Shown here: positions 1 to 9,232 of the stretch, piece after piece | Layout of the letters: every line of letters starts with the position of its first letter | How positions within the stretch are numbered: the stretch's first letter is position 1 | Assembly: GCF_028554725.1 (NCBI RefSeq) | Contig: NC_071668.1 | Coordinates: 48,031,732-48,095,731, forward strand | Length of the DNA stretch: 64,000 nt | DNA from: Zeugodacus cucurbitae | Lineage: Eukaryota; Arthropoda; Insecta; Diptera; Tephritidae | Reading direction: 5' to 3' | Translations under genes and position numbers: made by a program | The notes under the pieces: generated by a model | What the model saw: the letters and a program-made list of their open reading frames with translations, nothing else | Databases searched by the model: none | What the model was told of the DNA's origin: nothing

Positions 1-54
1 TGAATATACCAGCTTTTCTAGAAAAATAATAGCCAATAATATAATTGAACCCAC

Positions 55-451
55 CGCCTTTGAGTGGTAATCTGTGTCTAGTGTGGTGTGCGCGATAGCC
101 GGTGATTAGCTCGTAATTGCCATCACTTCTTATTATAGGGAAGGTAACTTCCAATAGATTTGTAGTGCAGCCCATCAATTTAAGCATGGCGGAAACACGT
201 TGTTCACGCTGTTCCTTCTTCATGTAAGGATACTTTTCCAGCTCCTTTATCATCATCGGCTCCATTAGCTGAGCGGCCGAGTGATAATAATACTCAACCA
301 TGTGTGCAAATGGTGGGTCTTTGTCTTTATTGATTTTTTCCAAATGCTTGGGCATCACGTGCTTTTCACGCGTAGCTCCAAGTCCGGTCCAGTTTAAAAC
401 TGTCTTCGATAGTGAAGATCGTAAAAGTTTACCATTTAAAAGGAAGGACAT
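55..451 (-). CDS. GDH copy 0, exon 1 only (cut by window start)
   Basis: This is the first coding exon of a GDH gene whose remaining exons lie before base 1. It starts at ATG 449-451 and ends at the donor GTGGGT just below base 55, so bases 1-54 are part of intron 1. The reading frame is open and encodes residues 1-132. No disabling change is visible, but most of the gene is not seen, so its integrity is unknown. Confidence 0.85.
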
Positions 452-906
452 ATTGCCTTGCGATAATGCAATCCCAGTTATGATTTTTTTTGTGTGTTTT
501 TGTAAGAAATTTTTTGCACTCACTTTTTCGGCAATTATTTTGGTATCCGCTGATTTTGTTGTATATTGTATATATACAATTGTATTACGAATATATAAAT
601 ATTCCACAATATTCAGTAAGAAAATATTTTTTGTTTATTTATTATTTGCGTCAGGTTTTTTTTTGTAATTATTTTCTTCGAGAACAAATTCAAATCGCTC
701 CGTTCAACACAACTGTTCTTATGAAAATCTCAATATCAACTGAACTGAGAAAAATAAATTTGACAATATTGACTGTTTATGTTTTGAAGTTTTGATTTTT
801 TCTGTTGAAAATATGTTAATGTTAATGTTTTTTTAATGTTAATTATTTTATTCTGGCAAAAATTTTGGATTTTGGGGATCGTAAAAAATGACGAATAATG
901 CATAAT
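452..906 (-). promoter_or_regulatory. 5' flank of GDH copy 0
   Basis: This AT-rich stretch between the start codon and the inverted-repeat element must hold the 5' UTR and promoter if the copy is expressed. The only candidate core element I see is TATATATA at 569-576, about 120 bp upstream of the ATG. A second AT-rich motif lies at 591-600. I cannot place the transcription start. Confidence 0.4.
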
Positions 907-1137
907 AACCCCTACCCACTTACTACGCTATTTTTGGTGCATTTGGTGGATGGATTTTTGGTACCATTCACCACTTTTTTGGTGCATTTTGGTGCATTTG
1001 ATGCATTGGCGCGTGGTGAAAAACCGATTTTTTCACGGCGCGCAAATGGGGTTATACAGGTCGTATGAGTACCATATTACCAAAAACAGAAAAACAGATA
1101 TAAGGGTACCAAAAACAGAGGTAAGTGGGTAGGGGTT
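907..1137. mobile_element. MITE-like inverted-repeat element at unit junction 1
   Basis: The 231-bp segment begins with AACCCCTACCCACTTAC and ends with its exact reverse complement. Similarity between the arms continues imperfectly for about 15 bp more, around a TTTTTGGT motif. Inside are three TTTGGTGCATT-type subterminal repeats (about 938-1005) and a strong hairpin at 1009-1043. There is no coding capacity and no obvious target-site duplication (flanks CATAAT and TTGTTT). The lack of matching flanks is expected if the copy is a recombination junction between two elements. The MITE classification is inference from this structure; the family is unknown to me. Confidence 0.6.
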
Positions 1138-1454
1138 TTGTTTTTTAATTGTAAAACTGTTGCTGTCAAGAAGCCATTTTGTTTGTGTTTGTGTAAAGAA
1201 ATATTTATTTAAAAATTGAAGAAAAATATACAAAAGGATATTACACTTTGGATCTTATAAATATATAAATGTAAAATGTGTAAAAATAAACAATCGCCTA
1301 GCGACTTCAGACGCATTCTGCAATTATTGCTGAGAAATGCCCTCCAATTCTAATGCTCGGAAAATCTTCGAAATCGAGTAAATAAAGGCGGCGGTGCGTA
1401 AATCATTGCAGTGGTGAATGCCACCAAAATTGGCGTAGTAAGTGGGTAGGGGTT
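1138..1454 (-). repeat. 317-bp tail block with truncated GDH exon 5 (unit 1)
   Basis: This is a copy of the GDH 3' flank, including a poly(A) signal, followed by the last 88 bp of exon 5 (1324-1411, residues from Cys506 to the stop). It ends in a 43-bp junction (1412-1454) that is an inverted, internally deleted version of the left end of the neighbouring element. The exon fragment has no splice acceptor and begins mid-exon, so it is a pseudo-exon. It encodes Leu at residue 527, where intact exon 5 copies usually have Met. Confidence 0.85.
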
Positions 1455-1519
1455 TTTTTTTTAATTGTTAAACTGTTGCTGTCAAGAAGCCATTCTGTTT
1501 GTGTTTTTGTAAAGAAATA

Positions 1520-1525
1520 TTTATT
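1520..1525 (-). terminator. Candidate poly(A) signal AATAAA of GDH copy 1
   Basis: The hexamer AATAAA on the minus strand lies about 115 bp after the stop codon of copy 1. The same motif is repeated at the same relative position behind every copy and in every 317-bp tail block. The cleavage site is not determinable from sequence alone. Confidence 0.5.
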
Positions 1526-1639
1526 TAAAAATTTAAGAAAAATATACAAAAGGATATTACACTTTGGATCTTATAAATATATAAATGTAAAATTTGTAAA
1601 AATAAATAATCGCCAAGCGACTTCAGACGCATTCTGTAA

Positions 1640-3634
1640 TTATTGTTGAGAAATGCCCTCCATTTCTAAGGCTCGGAAAATCTTAGAAATCGAGTAAATA
1701 AAGGCAGCGGTGCGTAAATCATTGCAGAGACCGAATTCATTGGCCACAATCTTAATGCCTGCCCCCGCAGTTTCCATAACTGTTTGTAGTCCTGCGTCTA
1801 CAATATCCGCCTCCTTCGTACAGTCTCTTATGAGCTTTAACTTTTTGTTTGGCTTGAACTTATCCTAAATAAATAAATTAAAAAAATTCATATTAACAAA
1901 TTAACTTATTTGCACGGTGGTCAAAGTTCACTTACCTCGCACTCATTCATGGAGTTAAAGATCTCGTTGATTATGGCTTTCTCGCGTTTAACATTCATTT
2001 TGCCATAAGATACATGATTGATATTCTTTAAGTACTCAAAGTAGGATACCGTTACACCGCCAGCATTGCAAAACAAATCCGGTATAATGAGTACATTCTT
2101 TTTACGTAATATTTCATCGGCAGCTGGCGTCGAAGGACCATTAGCGCCTTCTAAAATCATCTTGGCTTGTACACTGTTAGCATTTTCGACAGTGAGAACC
2201 TTTTGCGTAGAGCAAGGCATTAGTATATCGCATTTTTCACCCAACAAACTGCCCTCTTTTTCGGTGGCTTTGGTATAGCCCTTGATTGATTTATTATTTT
2301 TTGCATAATACTCCATTAAGTCCTAAGTATATGAAGAAAATTAAAAAAATATTATCATGGAGATATTTATTTTCAATACGCCACATACCTTTGGATCAAT
2401 GCCATTCTCATTTACTAGAGACACGTCAAATTCTTGAACACCGATCAGTTTGGCACCGGCTTCCACTACAAAAACGGATGCATGGGAACCGACATTGCCA
2501 AACCCTTGTACGATCACGGTTTTATCTTTCCAACCAGTCTTCCAGCCTAATAAATCCATCCAATCTTTATCCATAATAAAACATTCAGCCGCCTTAAATA
2601 GACCACGTCCCGTGGCGGCGGTGCGACCATTTATACCGCCTATTTCTACTGGCTTACCAGTCGTGATGGCCAATGCATCTACATCGTTATAGCCTAGAAG
2701 AACAATTTATTTGTCTATCAAGACGTTTTCTAATATTTCATAAAAAAAAATTACCAAAAGTTTTAATATATTGATCCACCAACCAACTCATCTCGCGTTG
2801 GCTGGTATTCACATCTGGTGCCGGTACATCTATACCCGGACCTATCATATTGCGACGTAATAGCTCCATTGTATAGCGACGCGTAATTGTTTGCAATTCT
2901 TGTGCAGTATACTTCTTCGGGTCGATACGTATGCCACCCTTGGAACCACCAAACGGTACATTCACGCAAGCCGTCTTAAACGCCATCAGATAAGCCAAAG
3001 CGCGTATCTCATCGGCGTCGACGTCCATGGCAAAACGTATGCCTACAAAAGAGGAACGGATATTATCAGTCAGTTATATATATCATGCTAGACATCAGCA
3101 GTTGAAGCATTGAAAAGGAAGAACATTTTCTTGAAACACACAACTACATGCATATATTCTAGAAAATTCGTTGAGAAATTTTTTGAATATACCAGCTTTT
3201 CTAGAAAAATAATAGCCAATAATATAATTGAACCCACCGCCTTTGAGTGGTAATCTGTGTCTAGTGTGGTGTGCGCGATAGCCGGTGATTAGCTCGTAAT
3301 TGCCATCACTTCTTATTATAGGGAAGGTAACTTCCAATAGATTTGTAGTGCAGCCCATCAATTTAAGCATGGCGGAAACACGTTGTTCACGCTGTTCCTT
3401 CTTCATGTAAGGATACTTTTCCAGCTCCTTTATCATCATCGGCTCCATTAGCTGAGCGGCCGAGTGATAATAATACTCAACCATGTGTGCAAATGGTGGG
3501 TCTTTGTCTTTATTGATTTTTTCCAAATGCTTGGGCATCACGTGCTTTTCACGCGTAGCTCCAAGTCCGGTCCAGTTTAAAACTGTCTTCGATAGTGAAG
3601 ATCGTAAAAGTTTACCATTTAAAAGGAAGGACAT
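1640..3634 (-). CDS. Glutamate dehydrogenase, mitochondrial, GDH copy 1 (intact, reference copy)
   Basis: GDH catalyses reversible oxidative deamination of glutamate to 2-oxoglutarate in the mitochondrial matrix. The exons are complement(1640..1864, 1936..2322, 2389..2693, 2755..3042, 3238..3634). All introns are GT-AG, with phases 1, 1, 0 and 0, and the product is 533 residues. Residues 1-28 lack acidic residues and contain K8, R11 and K16, as in a mitochondrial presequence. Substrate-site lysines of the family are present: K131 in LKGGIRF, K155 in LMAFK and K167 in PFGGSKGG. The catalytic Asp is D209 in PAPD, and the dinucleotide fold motif GFGNVG is at 292-297. The C-terminal helix motif DLRTAAF starts at 508. 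The segment for the animal antenna (about 438-482) looks short. The protein is clearly GDH but quite diverged from the fly housekeeping Gdh as I recall it. It could be a paralogue such as the testis-type bb8 lineage, which I cannot settle. Confidence 0.92.
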
Positions 3635-4089
3635 ATTGCCTTGCGATAATGCAATCCCAGTTATGATTTTTTTTGTGTGTTTTTGTAAGAAATTTTTTGC
3701 ACTCACTTTTTCGGCAATTATTTTGGTATCCGCTGATTTTGTTGTATATTGTATATATACAATTGTATTACGAATATATAAATATTCCACAATATTCAGT
3801 AAGAAAATATTTTTTGTTTATTTATTATTTGCGTCAGGTTTTTTTTTGTAATTATTTTCTTCGAGAACAAATTCAAATCGCTCCGTTCAACACAACTGTT
3901 CTTATGAAAATCTCAATATCAACTGAACTGAGAAAAATAAATTTGACAATATTGACTGTTTATGTTTTGAAGTTTTGATTTTTTCTGTTGAAAATATGTT
4001 AATGTTAATGTTTTTTTAATGTTAATTATTTTATTCTGGCAAAAATTTTGGATTTTGGGGATCGTAAAAAATGACGAATAATGCATAAT
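3635..4089 (-). promoter_or_regulatory. 5' flank / presumed promoter of GDH copy 1 (representative of all copies)
   Basis: About 455 bp separate the start codon from the junction element. A TATATATA candidate lies at 3752-3759. The rest is AT-rich, with T-runs and a short TTAATGT repeat near 4000-4025. Equivalent stretches lie at 6820-7275, 11313-11774, 15136-15590, 18315-18769, 21500-21955, 24684-25138, 27771-28225, 32263-32718, 35448-35903, 38317-38772, 41185-41639, 43124-43538, 46266-46721, 49450-49903, 52630-53083, 56128-56582, 58996-59448 and 61862-62316. I see no other gene in them. Any promoter must fit here or in the adjoining element, because the next gene's 3' end follows. Confidence 0.4.
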
Positions 4090-4320
4090 AACCCCTACCC
4101 ACTTACTACGCTATTTTTGGTGCATTTGGTGGATGGATTTTTGGTACCATTCACCACTTTTTTGGTGCATTTTGGTGCATTTGATGCATTGGCGCGTGGT
4201 GAAAAACCGATTTTTTCACGGCGCGCAAATGGGGTTATACAGGTCGTATGAGTACCATATTACCAAAAACAGAAAAACAGATATAAGGGTACCAAAAACA
4301 GAGGTAAGTGGGTAGGGGTT
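4090..4320. mobile_element. MITE-like inverted-repeat element at unit junction 2
   Basis: Same 231-bp element with perfect 17-bp terminal inverted repeats, apparently identical to the one at 907-1137. Confidence 0.6.
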
Positions 4321-4637
4321 TTGTTTTTTAATTGTAAAACTGTTGCTGTCAAGAAGCCATTTTGTTTGTGTTTGTGTAAAGAAATATTTATTTAAAAATT
4401 GAAGAAAAATATACAAAAGGATATTACACTTTGGATCTTATAAATATATAAATGTAAAATGTGTAAAAATAAACAATCGCCTAGCGACTTCAGACGCATT
4501 CTGCAATTATTGCTGAGAAATGCCCTCCAATTCTAATGCTCGGAAAATCTTCGAAATCGAGTAAATAAAGGCGGCGGTGCGTAAATCATTGCAGTGGTGA
4601 ATGCCACCAAAATTGGCGTAGTAAGTGGGTAGGGGGT
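4321..4637 (-). repeat. 317-bp tail block with truncated GDH exon 5 (unit 2)
   Basis: The block contains the exon 5 fragment 4507-4594 and the inverted element relic at its upper end. The G/T run at the junction is one G longer than in unit 1. This opens a spurious 75-codon minus-strand frame across fragment and flank. Confidence 0.85.
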
Positions 4638-4824
4638 TTTTTTTTTTAATTGTTAAACTGTTGCTGTCAAGAAGCCATTCTGTTTGTGTTTTTGTAAAGA
4701 AATATTTATTTAAAAATTTAAGAAAAATATACAAAAGGATATTACACTTTGGATCTTATAAATATATAAATGTAAAATTTGTAAAAATAAATAATCGCCA
4801 AGCGACTTCAGACGCATTCTGTAA

Positions 4825-6819
4825 TTATTGTTGAGAAATGCCCTCCATTTCTAAGGCTCGGAAAATCTTAGAAATCGAGTAAATAAAGGCAGCGGTGCGT
4901 AAATCATTGCAGAGACCGAATTCATTGGCCACAATCTTAATGCCTGCCCCCGCAGTTTCCATAACTGTTTGTAGTCCTGCGTCTACAATATCCGCCTCCT
5001 TCGTACAGTCTCTTATGAGCTTTAACTTTTTGTTTGGCTTGAACTTATCCTAAATAAATAAATTAAAAAAATTCATATTAACAAATTAACTTATTTGCAC
5101 GGTGGTCAAAGTTCACTTACCTCGCACTCATTCATGGAGTTAAAGATCTCGTTGATTATGGCTTTCTCGCGTTTAACATTCATTTTGCCATAAGATACAT
5201 GATTGATATTCTTTAAGTACTCAAAGTAGGATACCGTTACACCGCCAGCATTGCAAAACAAATCCGGTATAATGAGTACATTCTTTTTACGTAATATTTC
5301 ATCGGCAGCTGGCGTCGAAGGACCATTAGCGCCTTCTAAAATCATCTTGGCTTGTACACTGTTAGCATTTTCGACAGTGAGAACCTTTTGCGTAGAGCAA
5401 GGCATTAGTATATCGCATTTTTCACCCAACAAACTGCCCTCTTTTTCGATGGCTTTGGTATAGCCCTTGATTGATTTATTATTTTTTGCATAATACTCCA
5501 TTAAGTCCTAAGTATATGAAGAAAATTAAAAAAATATTATCATGGAGATATTTATTTTCAATACGCCACATACCTTTGGATCTATGCCATTCTCATTTAC
5601 TAGAGACACGTCAAATTCTTGAACACCGATCAGTTTGGCACCGGCTTCCACTACAAAAACGGATGCATGGGAACCGACATTGCCAAACCCTTGTACGATC
5701 ACGGTTTTATCTTTCCAACCAGTCTTCCAGCCTAATAAATCCATCCAATCTTTATCCATAATAAAACATTCAGCCGCCTTAAATAGACCACGTCCCGTGG
5801 CGGCGGTGCGACCATTTATACCGCCTATTTCTACTGGCTTACCAGTCGTGATGGCCAATGCATCTACATCGTTATAGCCTAGAAGAACAATTTATTTGTC
5901 TATCAAGACGTTTTCTAATATTTCATAAAAAAAAATTACCAAAAGTTTTAATATATTGATCCACCAACCAACTCATCTCGCGTTGGCTGGTATTCACATC
6001 TGGTGCCGGTACATCTATACCCGGACCTATCATATTGCGACGTAATAGCTCCATTGTATAGCGACGCGTAATTGTTTGCAATTCTTGTGCAGTATACTTC
6101 TTCGGGTCGATACGTATGCCACCCTTGGAACCACCAAACGGTACATTCACGCAAGCCGTCTTAAACGCCATCAGATAAGCCAAAGCGCGTATCTCATCGG
6201 CGTCGACGTCCATGGCAAAACGTATGCCTACAAAAGAGGAACGGATATGATCAGTCAGTTATATATATCATGCTAGACATAAGCAGTTGAAGCATTGAAA
6301 AGGAAGAACATTTTCTTGAAACACACAACTACATGCATATATTCTAGAAAATTCGTTGAGAAATTTTTTGAATATACCAGCTTTTCTAGAAAAATAATAG
6401 CCAATAATATAATTGAACCCACCGCCTTTGAGTGGTAATCTGTGTCTAGTGTGGTGTGCGCGATAGCCGGTGATTAGCTCGTAATTGCCATCACTTCTTA
6501 TTATAGGGAAGGTAACTTCCAATAGATTTGTAGTGCAGCCCATCAATTTAAGCATGGCGGAAACACGTTGTTCACGCTGTTCCTTCTTCATGTAAGGATA
6601 CTTTTCCAGCTCCTTTATCATCATCGGCTCCATTAGCTGAGCGGCCGAGTGATAATAATACTCAACCATGTGTGCAAATGGTGGGTCTTTGTCTTTATTG
6701 ATTTTTTCCAAATGCTTGGGCATCACGTGCTTTTCACGCGTAGCCGCAAGTCCGGTCCAGTTTAAAACTGTCTTCGATAGTGAAGATCGTAAAAGTTTAC
6801 CATTTAAAAGGAAGGACAT
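4825..6819 (-). CDS. Glutamate dehydrogenase, GDH copy 2 (intact)
   Basis: The exons are complement(4825..5049, 5121..5507, 5574..5878, 5940..6227, 6423..6819). All frames are open and the splice sites are those of copy 1. Visible amino-acid changes are G25A, just after the presequence, and T350I in exon 4. Neither touches the substrate lysines, the catalytic Asp or the GFGNVG motif, so a functional enzyme is plausible. The exon 1 change GCC for GCT/GGC-type codons near 6745 is private to this copy. Confidence 0.9.
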
Positions 6820-7275
6820 ATTGCCTTGCGATAATGCAATCCCAGTTATGATTTTTTTTTGTGTGTTTTTGTAAGAAATTTTTTGCACTCACTTTTTCGG
6901 CAATTATTTTGGTATCCGCTGATTTTGTTGTATATTGTATATATACAATTGTATTACGAATATATAAATATTCCACAATATTCAGTAAGAAAATATTTTT
7001 TGTTTATTTATTATTTGCGTCAGGTTTTTTTTTGTAATTATTTTCTTCGAGAACAAATTCAAATCGCTCCGTTCAACACAACTGTTCTTATGAAAATCTC
7101 AATATCAACTGAACTGAGAAAAATAAATTTGACAATATTGACTGTTTATGTTTTGAAGTTTTGATTTTTTCTGTTGAAAATATGTTAATGTTAATGTTTT
7201 TTTAATGTTAATTATTTTATTCTGGTAAAAATTTTGGATTTTGGGGATCGAAAAAAATGCCGAATAATGCATAAT

Positions 7276-7506
7276 AACCCCTACCCACTTACTACGCTAT
7301 TTTTGGTGCATTTGGTGGATGGATTTTTGGTACCATTCACCACTTTTTTGGTGCATTTTGGTGCATTTGATGCATTGACGCGTGGTGAAAACCCGATTTT
7401 TTCACGGCGCGCAAATGGGGTTATACAGGTCGTATGAGTACCATATTACCAAAAACAGAAAAACAGATATAAGGGTACCAAAAACAGAGGTAAGTGGGTA
7501 GGGGTT
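7276..7506. mobile_element. MITE-like inverted-repeat element at unit junction 3
   Basis: Same 231-bp element with intact terminal repeats. It has private or shared changes near the central hairpin (GACGCG for GGCGCG and AACCCG for AAACCG). The second change also occurs in junctions 7, 11, 12 and 13. Confidence 0.6.
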
Positions 7507-7823
7507 TTGTTTTTTAATTGTAAAACTGTTGCTGTCAAGAAGCCATTTTGTTTGTGTTTGTGTAAAGAAATATTTATTTAAAAATTGAAGAAAAATATAC
7601 AAAAGGATATTACACTTTGGATCTTATAAATATATAAATGTAAAATGTGTAAAAATAAACAATCGCCTAGCGACTTCAGACGCATTCTGCAATTATTGCT
7701 GAGAAATGCCCTCCATTTCTAAGGCTCGGAAAATCTTAGAAATCGAGTAAATAAAGGCGGCGGTGCGTAAATCATTGCAGTGGTGAATGCCACCAAAATT
7801 GGCGTAGTAAGTGGGTAGGGGTT
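7507..7823 (-). repeat. 317-bp tail block with chimeric truncated exon 5 (unit 3)
   Basis: The exon 5 fragment at 7693-7780 combines the 3' part of the usual truncated type with the ATTTCTAAGGC variant typical of intact exon 5. This mosaic indicates gene conversion or crossover between tail blocks and true last exons. Confidence 0.8.
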
Positions 7824-9232
7824 TTTTTTTTTAATTGTTAAACTGTTGCTGTCAAGAAGCCATTCTGTTTGTGTTTTTGTAAAGAAATATTTATTTAAAA
7901 ATTTAAGAAAAATATACAAAAGGATATTACACTTTGGATCTTATAAATATATAAATGTAAAATTTGTAAAAATAAATAATCGCCAAGCGACTTCAGACGC
8001 ATTCTGTAATTATTGTTGAGAAATGCCCTCCATTTCTAAGGCTCGGAAAATCTTAGAAATCGAGTAAATAAAGGCAGCGGTGCGTAAATCATTGCAGAGA
8101 CCGAATTCATTGGCCACAATCTTAATGCCTGCCCCCGCAGTTTCCATAACTGTTTGTAGTCCTGCGTCTACAATATCCGCCTCCTTCGTACAGTCTCTTA
8201 TGAGCTTTAACTTTTTGTTTGGCTTGAACTTATCCTAAATAAATAAATTAAAAAAATTCATATTAACAAATTAACTTATTTGCACGGTGGTCAAAGTTCA
8301 CTTACCTCGCACTCATTCATGGAGTTAAAGATCTCGTTGATTATGGCTTTCTCGCGTTTAACATTCATTTTGCCATAAGATACATGATTGATATTCTTTA
8401 AGTACTCAAAGTAGGATACCGTTACACCGCCAGCATTGCAAAACAAATCCGGTATAATGAGTACATTCTTTTTACGTAATATTTCATCGGCAGCTGGCGT
8501 CGAAGGACCATTAGCGCCTTCTAAAATCATCTTGGCTTGTACACTGTTAGCATTTTCGATAGTGAGAACCTTTTGCGTAGAGCAAGGCATTAGTATATCG
8601 CATTTTTCACCCAACAAACTGCCCTCTTTTTCGGTGGCTTTGGTATAGCCCTTGATTGATTTATTATTTTTTGCATAATACTCCATTAAGTCCTAAGTAT
8701 ATGAAGAAAATTAAAAAAATATTATCATGGAGATATTTATTTTCAATACGCCACATACCTTTGGATCTATGCCATTCTCATTTACTAGAGACACGTCAAA
8801 TTCTTGAACACCGATCAGTTTGGCACCGGCTTCCACTACAAAAACGGATGCATGGGAACCGACATTGCCAAACCCTTGTACGATCACGGTTTTATCTTTC
8901 CAACCAGTCTTCCAGCCTAATAAATCCATCCAATCTTTATCCATAATAAAACATTCAGCCGCCTTAAATAGACCACGTCCCGTGGCGGCGGTGCGACCAT
9001 TTATACCGCCTATTTCTACTGGCTTACCAGTCGTGATGGCCAATGCATCTACATCGTTATAGCCTAGAAGAACAATTTATTTGTCTATCAAGACGTTTTC
9101 TAATATTTCATAAAAAAAAATTACCAAAAGTTTTAATATATTGATCCACCAACCAACTCATCTCGCGTTGGCTGGTATTCACATCTGGTGCCGGTACATC
9201 TATACCCGGACCTATCATATTGCGACGTAATA

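Noticed and set aside
907..923. CCCCTACCC at the element ends as telomere-like or Helitron sequence
   Set aside because: It is not tandemly repeated, and there is no 5' TC or 3' CTRR end with hairpin. The perfect inverted ends fit a DNA-transposon derivative better.
950..1132. 60-codon plus-strand frame inside the junction element
   Set aside because: It spans inverted repeats and a hairpin, varies with single substitutions, and has no features of a protein. The element is better read as non-coding.
1640..3634. Processed retrocopies of GDH
   Set aside because: All copies keep introns at the same places, with no poly(A) tract or retroposition target duplication.
3635..3790. In-frame upstream extension of exon 1 that would start the protein 52 codons earlier
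   Set aside because: The frame is open only in copies with eight T in the run before the ATG. In copies with nine T or the shorter GTGTTTTTG form it is out of frame. The sequence is low-complexity flank, whereas the downstream Met begins a good mitochondrial presequence in every copy.
3483..3851. Plus-strand reading frames of 100-164 codons opposite exon 1 and the 5' flank in every unit
   Set aside because: They are the antisense of a conserved coding exon continued into T-rich flank, change length with homopolymers, and resemble no protein I know.
4507..4734. 75-codon minus-strand frame ending in the GDH C terminus in units 2, 9, 14 and 16
   Set aside because: It is the truncated exon 5 fragment fused to 3' flank through a chance frame set by the length of a T-run. 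It has no acceptor or start context.
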